Shown piece after piece: positions 42,331-50,804 of a stretch of DNA of 64,000 nt. The translations under genes were made by a program, and so were the position numbers. Source of the DNA: Castellaniella sp040276085. GTDB taxonomy: Bacteria; Pseudomonadota; Gammaproteobacteria; Burkholderiales; Burkholderiaceae_B. Location: positions 186,001 through 250,000 of the forward strand of contig NZ_JBELOK010000002.1 in NCBI RefSeq assembly GCF_040276085.1, written 5' to 3'. The notes beneath the pieces are model-generated. The model did no database searches. It saw only the letters and a list, made by a program, of their open reading frames with translations, and was not told the origin of the DNA. How positions within the stretch are numbered: the first letter of the stretch is position 1; the number at the start of each line of letters is the position of its first letter.

Positions 42331-42765
42331 ATGATTCGTTCCGTGCTCACCGCAACCGCTACCGCTGCCGCCCTGATGCTGTCCTTGGGCAGCACTTCTG
42401 TCATGGCGGCAGAAACCTCGGTTACCAACGCCCCCCCAGCCACCCCGTACAAGGCGGTCAGCTCACTGGTGAAACTGCCCGACTTCATCCCCGGTCTGGG
42501 CCAGTTGTTTGTCGACCCGGACACCCTGCCCGCTGGCCCCTTCCTGGGCTATGACCACGACGGTAAACTGGTCAGCACCACCTATATGGTGCCGCTGTCC
42601 ATGATGAAAGCTGATATGAAACTCAGCGATCTGAAAGCGCCTGCCAGCACCGTAGACCACGTGGACATGATGTACAACGCGGGCCATCCGGGTGTTGCCG
42701 AACCCCACGTGCACATCGTGCTGTGGAATATCCCGGCCGACCAGGAATCTCGCGTCGCCAAATGA
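42331..42765 (+). CDS. periplasmic DUF5602/TTHB210-like protein
   Basis: A 144-residue exported protein with a signal peptide (MIRSVLTATATAAALMLSLG, cleavage after VMA). The mature region has AGPFLGYDHDGKLVSTTYMVPLS and the segment VDHVDMMYNAGHPGV...EPHVHIVLW, which is rich in His and resembles the TTHB210-like/DUF5602 domain (HxDxxxxxxGH...PHxHxH pattern). An AGGAG site precedes the ATG. The stop overlaps the start of the cupredoxin gene by 4 bp. The His-rich motif suggests metal binding; function is unknown. Confidence 0.7.
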   Translation: MIRSVLTATATAAALMLSLGSTSVMAAETSVTNAPPATPYKAVSSLVKLPDFIPGLGQLFVDPDTLPAGPFLGYDHDGKLVSTTYMVPLSMMKADMKLSDLKAPASTVDHVDMMYNAGHPGVAEPHVHIVLWNIPADQESRVAK

Positions 42766-43286
42766 TGGATTTCACCCATAACCCCCGACGCCGGCTATTG
42801 CTGTCGGCCGGGGGCGGCCTGCTATTGTCGGCAGTCCTGGTTCGTCGCGCCGGGGCTGCAGATGAGGTCGAGATCGCCATGTCCGGCACCACCAGCGGAT
42901 CAGAAGTATGGTTTCGGCCGCGAGGCCTGCTGATACATCCTGGCCAGACCGTCCGGTGGATCAACAAGGATGCGGGCAATGTACATACCAGTACCGCCTA
43001 CCATCCTGACAACAAGAAAGCATTACGGATCCCCAGACAGGCCAAGTCCTGGAATTCAGACTACCTGATGCCCGGAAAATCTTTCAGTGTCACGCTGGAT
43101 ATCCCTGGGGTTTACGACTATTTTTGCCTGCCACACGAACACGCCGGCATGGTGGGCCGTATCATTGTCGCAGGTGAAAACATCCCTGCCCATCCGTATG
43201 CCGATACGGATTCACAGCTTCCGCAGGCGGCAATTGACAGGTTTCCTGCTGTCGCAGACATCCTGCGCCTGACTCAGATCGAGTAA
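42762..43286 (+). CDS. exported type 1 copper protein (cupredoxin)
   Basis: A 174-residue protein with a Tat-like signal (RRRLLLSAGGGLLLSAVL after NP) and a cupredoxin domain. Type 1 copper ligands are His75 (GNVHTS), Cys122, His125 and Met130 (CLPHEHAGM), the plastocyanin/pseudoazurin/halocyanin pattern. It would shuttle electrons in the periplasm. It is translationally coupled to the DUF5602-like gene by an ATGA overlap (an ATG one codon later is an alternative). A nirK-type reductase is elsewhere in the window, but the two are 20 kb apart, so a link is only a guess. Confidence 0.86.
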   Translation: MMDFTHNPRRRLLLSAGGGLLLSAVLVRRAGAADEVEIAMSGTTSGSEVWFRPRGLLIHPGQTVRWINKDAGNVHTSTAYHPDNKKALRIPRQAKSWNSDYLMPGKSFSVTLDIPGVYDYFCLPHEHAGMVGRIIVAGENIPAHPYADTDSQLPQAAIDRFPAVADILRLTQIE

Positions 43287-43292
43287 GCCATC

Positions 43293-43315
43293 AAGGGCGG
43301 GCACTGCCCGCCCTT
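43293..43315. other. strong hairpin between cupredoxin and CDGSH-GltS genes
   Basis: AAGGGCGGGC, loop ACT, GCCCGCCCTT: a perfect 10-bp stem 7 bp after the cupredoxin stop and 24 bp before the next start. It has no U-tract, so it may lower readthrough or stabilise the upstream message. Confidence 0.6.
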
Positions 43316-43339
43316 AAACCATTCAGAGAAGAGGATACG

Positions 43340-44998
43340 ATGAAACCGGTTGTTGCCTTTAACGCACCCATCGCAGTCGATCTGGAAGCAGGCAGGGAAT
43401 ACTATTTCTGCCGCTGTGGACGATCCAAGAATCAACCTTTTTGCGACGGCTCCCACCGGGGCACCGGGTTTACGCCCCTGCGCTTTGTCGCTGAAAAACA
43501 GGGAGAAGCCTATCTGTGCCGCTGCAAGCAAACTCATAATGCGCCATTTTGTGATGGCTCGCACAAGAAAGTGCCAGCCTCGATGGTAGGCAAAGAGTTC
43601 TCACTGGACGAACCTGTAACCGCTGATAAGGCCTCATCGGACAACACACCCCCATCTTCAGGTGTTACTGCAACAGCAACCCAGGCATCCGCTGTCGACC
43701 AAACCACATATCCGGCCAGGGAGCCCACCGCAACGTCTGCCAACCAAGCCCCTGCGGCTGAACCCACCCCAGAAGAACCCACGGTGGCATTTATTCACCA
43801 GTTGGCGCGCGAGGGTCTAAGCAAAATGGGCCACCACGGCCCAATCGACGCGATGGGGGTTCCACGCAGCCAGTTACCCGACTGGAACAATATCCAGTTG
43901 ATGGTGGCCCAGTTGGCAACACAACCCTTGCTGGAAGACATCCCAGTAGAAACCGGGCTGGTGATTGGCCCGCAAGCGCGCCGCCCCCTGCAGCTACAGA
44001 TTCCGCTGCTGGTCAGCGACATGAGCTTTGGCGCATTGTCAGAAGAAGCAAAGGTATCATTGGCACGCGGCGCCCAGTTGGCCGGCACGGGCATTTGCTC
44101 TGGTGAAGGCGGCATGCTGCCAGAAGAACAATCCGCCAATCAACGCTACCTGTTTGAATATGCCTCGGCCGGCTTTGGTTACCGCGAAGAGCTGCTCTCC
44201 AAAGTGCAGGCGTTTCACTTCAAGTGCGGACAAAGCGCTAAAACGGGTACCGGCGGCCATCTGCCTGGCAGCAAAAATATAGGCCGCATCCCCGAGATCC
44301 GCCACCTGACCCCTGGCACGGATGCAATTTCTCCGGCCACTTTCACCCAATTGCACAGCGTTCCGGACTTTGCACGATTTGCAGACCATGTGCGCGAAAT
44401 CACCGGTGGAATTCCCATTGGATTCAAGCTCAGTGCCCAGCATATCGAGCAGGACATCACGTTTGCAGTAGAGGCCGGGGCTGATTACATTATTTTGGAC
44501 GGGCGCGGCGGTGGCACCGGCGCTGCACCGCTGCTATTCAGGGATCACATTTCCGTCCCGACCATTCCCGCACTGGCGCGTGCCCGCCGCTGCCTGGATA
44601 CCCTTGGCGCCAGCGGCCGTGTCACACTGATCGTGACAGGCGGCCTGAGAACACATATTGATTTCGTCAAAGCCCTGGCACTTGGCGCCGATGGCATCGC
44701 CCTGGCCAATTCAGCCATCCAGGCAATTGGCTGTGTGGGTGCCCGTATCTGTCACACCAATCAGTGCCCCAGCGGCATCGCCACGCAAGATCCCGTCTTG
44801 CGCAAACGTCTGGACACACAGGCTGCGCCACAGCATCTGGCAACGTTTCTCACTGCCAGCACCGAGCTGATGAAAGTGATGGCCCGTGCCTGTGGGCACC
44901 GCCGCCTGGCTGAATTCAATAAAAATGATCTCGCCAGTTGGCACAAGGATCTGGCCGAGCTGGCAGGTATTGAATGGTCTGGATATCGGGCAAACTAA
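43340..44998 (+). CDS. CDGSH iron-sulfur / glutamate synthase FMN-domain fusion
   Basis: A 552-residue protein with two N-terminal CDGSH domains (ligands Cys24, Cys26, Cys35, His39 and Cys60, Cys62, Cys71, His75), a disordered Ala/Thr/Pro-rich linker (about residues 88-148) and a glutamate-synthase FMN/3Fe-4S domain (about 160-545). In the latter, SDMSFGALSEEAK and GLRTHIDFVKALALGAD line the FMN barrel and Cys465-x5-Cys471-x4-Cys476 match the GltB 3Fe-4S ligands. There is no amidotransferase domain and no signal peptide. The mixture of 2Fe-2S, FMN and 3Fe-4S centres points to electron transfer; the substrate may not be glutamate. It follows the cupredoxin gene on the same strand. Confidence 0.87.
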   Translation: MKPVVAFNAPIAVDLEAGREYYFCRCGRSKNQPFCDGSHRGTGFTPLRFVAEKQGEAYLCRCKQTHNAPFCDGSHKKVPASMVGKEFSLDEPVTADKASSDNTPPSSGVTATATQASAVDQTTYPAREPTATSANQAPAAEPTPEEPTVAFIHQLAREGLSKMGHHGPIDAMGVPRSQLPDWNNIQLMVAQLATQPLLEDIPVETGLVIGPQARRPLQLQIPLLVSDMSFGALSEEAKVSLARGAQLAGTGICSGEGGMLPEEQSANQRYLFEYASAGFGYREELLSKVQAFHFKCGQSAKTGTGGHLPGSKNIGRIPEIRHLTPGTDAISPATFTQLHSVPDFARFADHVREITGGIPIGFKLSAQHIEQDITFAVEAGADYIILDGRGGGTGAAPLLFRDHISVPTIPALARARRCLDTLGASGRVTLIVTGGLRTHIDFVKALALGADGIALANSAIQAIGCVGARICHTNQCPSGIATQDPVLRKRLDTQAAPQHLATFLTASTELMKVMARACGHRRLAEFNKNDLASWHKDLAELAGIEWSGYRAN

Positions 44999-45116
44999 GC
45001 TGCACCGAAGGTAGACAAGATGGCACCGAGGGCCTGGTGACAGCCGTCTAGATGGCTCGACAGGCCCAAGGTGCCAGCTTTGTTCTGGGTAAAATAATGA
45101 CTTTGAATCAGGCAGG

Positions 45117-45821
45117 TTAAGACGTAAACACTACGCCTGCCGCCCTGAGGCGTTGATGGACGCCTGCCACGATGCGATCACAACGCTCGCCGGCAAAAGA
45201 AAACGCCTGGCCCAGCTGCGCATCTACCGATGCCTGCAACCCCGATTGCAGCAATTTACGGGCACGCATGTAATGCACCCGTACGGTGGCCTCGGGGATA
45301 TCAAGCGCTGCCGCCACCTCGGCGGAAGACATTTCTTCGACCCCTCGCAACATGAACACTGCGCGATATTTTTCGGGCAAGGCATCGATTTGCTGCTCGA
45401 TGGCACGACGCATCTCGCCACGCCAGGCAGTCTGGTCGGGCTGTTCGGGGCTGGCTATCGGAAGAAGGTCATCGGACATGGCTTCGCTTATCTGTTCCTC
45501 GGTCTCTAGCCATTGGATGCGCAAATCGTGCGATTTGTTTCGCCGCAAGCGCATCAAGGCTTCGTTGACCACAACACGAGTGAGCCAGGTGGACGGCCGG
45601 GACTCTCCGCGAAAATCGCGTATATGTGTGAAGGCCTTGAACCAGGCCTCCTGAACAACGTCTTCGGCATCGGCTTCGTTGTGCAAAATACCACGAGCCG
45701 TACGATATAACTTTTGATTATATTTACGCATCAGCACATTAAACGCCGAGACGTCTCCGGAGGCAGTTCTGGAAAAAAGCTCGGCGTCTTCGGCCTGCGC
45801 AAGATTGATGACAGTATCCAT
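45117..45821 (-). CDS. ECF-type RNA polymerase sigma factor
   Basis: A 234-residue group 4 sigma factor. Region 2 spans ELFSRTASGDVSAFNVLMRKY to DVVQEAWFKAFTHI (about residues 14-70) and region 4 has ALPEKYRAVFMLRGVEEMSSAEVAAALDIPEATVRVHYMRARKLL (about 145-190). About 40 extra residues follow region 4, longer than a minimal ECF; they end in a basic helix with a single Cys. No anti-sigma gene is adjacent. It ends tail-to-tail with the CDGSH-GltS gene, whose cluster may be its regulon. Control could therefore be transcriptional or through the C-terminal extension. Confidence 0.88.
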   Translation of the reverse strand: MDTVINLAQAEDAELFSRTASGDVSAFNVLMRKYNQKLYRTARGILHNEADAEDVVQEAWFKAFTHIRDFRGESRPSTWLTRVVVNEALMRLRRNKSHDLRIQWLETEEQISEAMSDDLLPIASPEQPDQTAWRGEMRRAIEQQIDALPEKYRAVFMLRGVEEMSSAEVAAALDIPEATVRVHYMRARKLLQSGLQASVDAQLGQAFSFAGERCDRIVAGVHQRLRAAGVVFTS

Positions 45822-45907
45822 GAATGCCCCCCTGCTCCGTAAATCTGTTATGACAGTATTTTTACATAGTGTGCAACCATTATAGTGTCTGCACAAAGAC
45901 TAGACAC

Positions 45908-45935
45908 AAAAAGGCCAGTTCTGAAGAACTGGCCT
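45908..45935 (-). terminator. terminator after tRNA-Lys
   Basis: On the minus strand GGCCAGTTC and GAACTGGCC (9-bp core, loop TTCA) are followed by TTTTTG, 17 bp after the tRNA 3' end. Confidence 0.9.
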
Positions 45936-45951
45936 AAGTGCTTGATATCTT

Positions 45952-46027
45952 TGGTGGGCTGTGACAGGCTCGAACTGTCGACCGACGGATTAAGAGTCCG
46001 CTGCTCTACCAACTGAGCTAACAGCCC
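45952..46027 (-). tRNA. tRNA-Lys(CUU)
   Basis: A 76-nt tRNA on the minus strand with acceptor GGGCTGT/ACAGCCC, D-arm AGCTCAGTTGGTAGAGC, anticodon loop CTCTTAA (anticodon CTT), T-arm GTTCGAGCC and encoded CCA. Confidence 0.97.
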
Positions 46028-46148
46028 TTCGCAGGTTTTGCGAAGAACGAAACTATACACCCATTTATGGGCCTTCGCAAAAATAGCGGGGCGTGCAAAC
46101 ACTGCCCCTCTGTCGGCTGCACACTGCCTTAAACAGGACTACAGCCCA

Positions 46149-47525
46149 TCAAACAGCCTGGGCCAGGCGAGCGGCCAGGCCAGTGTAGCTGCGCGGCGTC
46201 ATGGCCAACAGACGCGCCTTGGGTTCTTCGGGAAGATCCAGGCCCGCGATAAAGGTTTGCAGGGCTTCTTGTGTAATGCCCTTGCCGCGCGTCAGCGCCT
46301 TGAGTTGCTCGTAGGGATGAGGCAAACCGTAGCGACGCATCACGGTTTGTACCGGCTCTGCCAAGATCTCCCAGCAGGCGTCGATATCGGCATCAATGGC
46401 AGCCGTATTGATCTCAAGCTTGGACAGGCCCCGCAGGCAGGCATCATAGGCGATCATGCTATAGCCCAGTGCCACCCCCAGATTACGCAGCACAGTGGAA
46501 TCGGTGAGATCGCGCTGCCAACGGGAAACAGGCAGTTTTTCGGCCAGGTGGCGCAGCATGGCATTGGCCAGGCCCAGGTTGCCTTCGGAGTTTTCGAAAT
46601 CGATGGGATTGACCTTATGCGGCATGGTAGAAGACCCGACTTCGCCGTCTTTCAGACGCTGCCTGAAATAGCCCAGCGCAATATAACCCCAGATATCGCG
46701 GTTGAGATCCAGCAAAATGGTATTGACCCGGGCGACTGCATCAAACAGCGCAGCCATCCAGTCGTGCGGCTCGATCTGGATGGAATATACGTTTTGGGCA
46801 AGACCCAAAGACCCCAGTACCCCAGCCGAGAACTCTGCCCAGTCGATTTCCGGGTAGGCTGACAGATGCGCGTTGTAGTTGCCGGTGGCGCCATTCATTT
46901 TTGCCAGCGGCTGCACGACACGCACGGCATCCAGAGCTCGATCGAGACGTGCCACCACATTGGCAAACTCTTTGCCCATGGTGCTGGGCGTGGCCGGTTG
47001 GCCGTGCGTGCGCGACAACAGGGGCTGATTTGCATGCTGATGGGCCAGTTGGCGCAGCCGAGCCACCAGCGTTTCGATGGTGGGCACCAGTACGGTTTCG
47101 CGGGCGCGCCCCAGCATCAAGGCATGCGAGGTGTTGTTGATGTCCTCGGATGTGCAGGCAAAGTGGATGAACTCGGCGGCGCGAGACAGTTCTGCATCAT
47201 CGGCCACCTGTTCTTTAAGCCAGTACTCAACCGCTTTTACATCATGATTGGTGGTGCGTTCAATGGCCTTGATGCGGGCAGCATCTACTTCTGAAAACTG
47301 CTGCACCAGTGTATTTAGCCGCGCCTTGGCGCCTGCAGAAAAAGCTGGCAGCTCGGGCAGGCCCGCATCAGCCAGGCCAATCAGCCAGGCGATCTCGACC
47401 TCGACGCGATGGGCCATGAAACCCGCCTCGGATAACAAGGGCCGCAAGGCGTCAACCTTGGCTGCATAACGTCCGTCGAGAGGCGACAACGCATTGAGTG
47501 CGCTGAGAGAAGAGTCTGTCTGCAT
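46149..47525 (-). CDS. purB: adenylosuccinate lyase
   Basis: A 458-residue fumarase/aspartase-superfamily lyase. The signature GSSTMPHKVNPIDFENSEG (about residues 298-316) with catalytic Ser, the TSEDINNTSHALML segment and SRTHGQPATPSTMGKE are present. It acts twice in purine synthesis (SAICAR to AICAR, adenylosuccinate to AMP), releasing fumarate. The ATG at 47525 gives the normal N-terminus LSALNALSPLDGRY; the upstream open frame is not conserved. Confidence 0.96.
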   Translation of the reverse strand: MQTDSSLSALNALSPLDGRYAAKVDALRPLLSEAGFMAHRVEVEIAWLIGLADAGLPELPAFSAGAKARLNTLVQQFSEVDAARIKAIERTTNHDVKAVEYWLKEQVADDAELSRAAEFIHFACTSEDINNTSHALMLGRARETVLVPTIETLVARLRQLAHQHANQPLLSRTHGQPATPSTMGKEFANVVARLDRALDAVRVVQPLAKMNGATGNYNAHLSAYPEIDWAEFSAGVLGSLGLAQNVYSIQIEPHDWMAALFDAVARVNTILLDLNRDIWGYIALGYFRQRLKDGEVGSSTMPHKVNPIDFENSEGNLGLANAMLRHLAEKLPVSRWQRDLTDSTVLRNLGVALGYSMIAYDACLRGLSKLEINTAAIDADIDACWEILAEPVQTVMRRYGLPHPYEQLKALTRGKGITQEALQTFIAGLDLPEEPKARLLAMTPRSYTGLAARLAQAV

Positions 47526-47752
47526 ATCGGGAGTATGTGTAAGAGCCGGCAAGCAAGGGCGTTGAATCTGCCCGGGCGCCGCAATGAGGGAAGTAGCGAT
47601 TCTACCATTCTGGGGGTCTGTCAAGCACGTGGGCGGATAAACCACACCTGCACAAGCCCCAGGCTAAAATACCCCGGTTGGACTCCGGCTGAAACAGGAT
47701 CCGCCCAATAGCCCTGATATACTTTTTCTGACTTAGACTTCTATCGCTTGCC

Positions 47753-48373
47753 ATGAGATTGATCGGTTCCCTGACCAGCCCGTACGCCCGTAAAGTTCGG
47801 ATCGTGCTGGCAGAGAAAAAGCTCGACTACGAACTGGTACTGGACGACCCCTGGGCGGCCAGCCCTCAAGTCGCCCAGCATAATCCACTGGGCAAGGTTC
47901 CATGCCTGATTCTCGACGAAAACGATGCGATCTTCGACTCTCGCGTGATCGTCGAATACCTGGATGCCTTATCGCCGGTCGGGCGTCTCATTCCGCCTCC
48001 CGGGCGCGAGCGCGTCGAGGTCAAACGCTGGGAAGCCACGGCTGATGGCATCATGGATGCGGCCACCAACATGGTGTTCGAATCCCGCCGCCCAGCCGAG
48101 CAACAAAGCGCCGGCAACATCCAGCGCCAAAAAGACAAAATAATTGCCGCCCTGCGTTTTCTGGACGACCTTCTGGGCGATCAACCGTATTGCTCCGGTG
48201 TCAACCTGTGTCTGGCCGATATTGCCGTGGGTGCAGCCTTGGGCTACCTGGATTTCCGCAACCCGGATCTCAACTGGCGGCCAAACCACCCCAACCTGAC
48301 ACGCCTGATCGAAAAACTCGCTTCGCGGCCCTCGTTTTCGTCTACACGCCCACCTTTACCCGACGCACATTAA
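47753..48373 (+). CDS. glutathione S-transferase family protein
   Basis: A 206-residue GST: thioredoxin-fold N-terminal domain (MRLIGSLTSPYARKVRIVLAEK, with the Ser/Tyr near the glutathione site; NPLGKVPCLILDEN; DSRVIVEYLD) and an all-helical C-terminal domain from about residue 88 (VEVKRWEATADGIMDAA). It resembles YibF-type bacterial GSTs. Substrate is unknown. It is divergent from purB and convergent with mnmA. Confidence 0.9.
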   Translation: MRLIGSLTSPYARKVRIVLAEKKLDYELVLDDPWAASPQVAQHNPLGKVPCLILDENDAIFDSRVIVEYLDALSPVGRLIPPPGRERVEVKRWEATADGIMDAATNMVFESRRPAEQQSAGNIQRQKDKIIAALRFLDDLLGDQPYCSGVNLCLADIAVGAALGYLDFRNPDLNWRPNHPNLTRLIEKLASRPSFSSTRPPLPDAH

Positions 48374-48442
48374 GCGCTGTTGCAGCACATTGCCAAGCAT
48401 AGGCAAGCACACCTGCCAGGCAGGCTGCCTGTTGCCTTGCTG

Positions 48443-49573
48443 CTACACAATGATGCCGCCGCCCAGGCATACCTCACCGTCGTACAACACAGCCGACTGC
48501 CCAGGTGTTACCGCCCACTGAGGCTGCTGAAAATCAAGCGTAAACATATTGTTGCCCTGGGCCGCCAGCGTACAAGCCGCGTCTGTCTGGCGATAGCGCG
48601 TTTTGGCGCTGAAAAAGCCGTTTTCCGGTGCTCTGCCCGCAACCCAGCTGGCATCTTGTGCCATCAACGATGTGCTTAGCAAGCTGGGATGGTCATGGCC
48701 TTGCACCACCCGCAGGGTATTGGTTTCAAGCTCTTTTTGCGCAACATACCAGGCATCGGCAGTGCCATCATCGCGCTGTGCGCCATGGATACCACCGATT
48801 CCCAGCCCCTTGCGCTGACCCAGCGTGTAAAAAGCCAGGCCCTGGTGCTGGCCAACCTGTTGGCCTTCGGGCGTCAGCATGGGGCCGGGCTTGGTGGGCA
48901 AATAGCGGTTCAGAAACTCTCTGAACGGGCGCTCGCCGATAAAGCAAATCCCCGTAGAATCCTTTTTGGCAGCGTTGGGCAAGCCAATCTCGGCCGCAAT
49001 GCGCCGCACCTCGGTCTTGTGAACCTCGCCCAGGGGAAACACCGTGCGCGCCAGCTGGGGTTGGTTCAGGCGATGCAGAAAATAGCTTTGATCCTTGCTG
49101 GCATCCACTGCCTTCAATAGCTGGCTGCGGACTCCGTCGGCCGTCTGGACGCGCCGCACCCGGGCGTAATGCCCAGTGGCGATGAAGTCGGCCCCCAAGC
49201 CCATGGCATGGTCCAGAAACGCCTTGAACTTGATCTCGGCATTACACAGGACATCCGGATTGGGTGTGCGGCCTGCGGAGTATTCGCGCAGAAAATCTGC
49301 AAAAACACGGTCTTTGTATTCGGCGGCAAAATTGACGGCCTCGATGTCGACACCCACCACATCGGCCACACTGGCCGCATCCAGCCAGTCTTGCCGGGTG
49401 GAACAATACTCACTGTCGTCATCGTCCTCCCAGTTTTTCATGAACAGACCGATCACCTGATACCCCTGCTGCTTGAGCAGCCAGGCCGTTACGGAGGAAT
49501 CCACCCCACCCGACATACCCACCACAATGCGTGCACCGGGCGCGGGGGCGCCCTGCACCATCACATCAGCCAT
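48443..49573 (-). CDS. mnmA: tRNA-specific 2-thiouridylase
   Basis: A 376-residue MnmA. The PP-loop is VGMSGGVDSSVTAWLL (about residues 18-33); catalytic cysteines are in NPDVLCNAEIKF (about Cys112) and STGICFIGERPF (about Cys208), and HYARVRR and SKDQSYFLHRL are family blocks. It thiolates U34 of tRNA-Lys, -Glu and -Gln. The ATG at 49573 overlaps the 3' end of glcF by 8 bp; a long open frame upstream of it is antisense-free but unconserved. It reads in the same direction as the glc genes and may be co-transcribed with them. Confidence 0.95.
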   Translation of the reverse strand: MADVMVQGAPAPGARIVVGMSGGVDSSVTAWLLKQQGYQVIGLFMKNWEDDDDSEYCSTRQDWLDAASVADVVGVDIEAVNFAAEYKDRVFADFLREYSAGRTPNPDVLCNAEIKFKAFLDHAMGLGADFIATGHYARVRRVQTADGVRSQLLKAVDASKDQSYFLHRLNQPQLARTVFPLGEVHKTEVRRIAAEIGLPNAAKKDSTGICFIGERPFREFLNRYLPTKPGPMLTPEGQQVGQHQGLAFYTLGQRKGLGIGGIHGAQRDDGTADAWYVAQKELETNTLRVVQGHDHPSLLSTSLMAQDASWVAGRAPENGFFSAKTRYRQTDAACTLAAQGNNMFTLDFQQPQWAVTPGQSAVLYDGEVCLGGGIIV

Positions 49574-50795
49574 GCATGGCCTCGTCCACGGTTTCGATCC
49601 AGTGACGCACGGGTGTCTCGGTGCCGCTTTGCAAATGACAAATGCAACCAATATTGGAGGAAACGATGGACTCCGGAAGGGTGGTCTGGATCGCCTGCAA
49701 CTTACGGTCTCGTAGTGTCTTGGACAGTTTGGGTTGAGTAATGGAGTAGGTGCCCGCCGAGCCGCAACATAGGTGAGGCTCATCGAAGGCCTGCAAGTCG
49801 AATCCCAGATCAGACAAGAGGCGCTCGGTAAGCGGCCGCAGGCCCTGCCAGTGTTGCAGGGTGCAAGGCGGATGAAACGCGCTGCGCCCGGGGGTGCGCA
49901 CCATTTTGGCACGCACCTCGGTGGCCATGGGGGCAAGCACCTCGGCAACATCCTTGACAAAAGGCATGAGCCGCGCGGCACGATCAGCATACGCGGGGTC
50001 ATGCTTTAAGTGATGGGCATAATCCTTGATCATGCCTCCGCAGCCGGAGGCATTGACCACCACCGCCTCTGCCTGGCCAGACTCCAGCAAAGGCAGCCAG
50101 GCATCCACATTGGCGCGCATCTGATCACGTGCTGCCTCTTGGGCATCAAGGTGAAAATTGATGGCTCCGCAGCACCCGGAAGACGCCACAAACTGCGTGC
50201 CCACGCCCAGCGTATCCAGCACTCGCTGGGTGGCCGCATCAATGGATGGCAACATGACCGGCTGCACACAATTGCTGAGCATCAGTACCTGGCGTGCATG
50301 CCGCTGCGGCTGCGTGGGCAAGGCACCAGCTGGCCGAGTGGCCGAGATCTTGCCTTGCAGGACGGCCGGCAGCACTGGGCGCACGAAGCGCCCCATGCGA
50401 TAGAGCGGCCCAAACGCAGGCGACATCATCAGGCGGCGCAGGCTTGTGCGCAAAAGGCGCTGGTGCCAGGGGCGCTGCACACGCTCGCTGACCAACTGTC
50501 GCCCGATATCCACCAGCTTGCCGTACTCGACCCCCGACGGACAGGTGGTCTCGCAATTGCGACAAGTCAGGCAACGATCCAGGTGTTTCTGTGTGACATA
50601 CGTGGGCTGGACGCCTTCGAGTATCTGCTTGATCTGGTAAATACGTCCGCGCGGGCTGTCCAGCTCATCACCAAGAATCTGGTAAGTGGGACAGGTTGCC
50701 AGACAGAAACCACAATGCACACAACGACGCAGGATTTCATCGGCTTCCTGACCGATATCCGTATCTTTTGCCCACTGGGCAAGTTGGGTTTGCAT
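49566..50795 (-). CDS. glcF: glycolate oxidase iron-sulfur subunit
   Basis: A 409-residue subunit with two 4Fe-4S ferredoxin motifs (CVHCGFCLATCPTY, about residues 25-38; CLTCRNCETTCPSGVEYG, about 75-92) and two CCG domains with heterodisulfide-reductase-like cysteines (SSGCCGAINFH; EPHLCCGSAGTY). It passes electrons from GlcD/GlcE to the quinone pool. It follows glcE by 9 bp in the glcDEF operon. Confidence 0.95.
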   Translation of the reverse strand: MQTQLAQWAKDTDIGQEADEILRRCVHCGFCLATCPTYQILGDELDSPRGRIYQIKQILEGVQPTYVTQKHLDRCLTCRNCETTCPSGVEYGKLVDIGRQLVSERVQRPWHQRLLRTSLRRLMMSPAFGPLYRMGRFVRPVLPAVLQGKISATRPAGALPTQPQRHARQVLMLSNCVQPVMLPSIDAATQRVLDTLGVGTQFVASSGCCGAINFHLDAQEAARDQMRANVDAWLPLLESGQAEAVVVNASGCGGMIKDYAHHLKHDPAYADRAARLMPFVKDVAEVLAPMATEVRAKMVRTPGRSAFHPPCTLQHWQGLRPLTERLLSDLGFDLQAFDEPHLCCGSAGTYSITQPKLSKTLRDRKLQAIQTTLPESIVSSNIGCICHLQSGTETPVRHWIETVDEAMHG

Positions 50796-50804
50796 GGAGA
50801 ATCC

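Noticed and set aside
45848..46102. Short minus-strand frame around tRNA-Lys
   Set aside because: It reads through the tRNA gene and its terminator and is explained by them.
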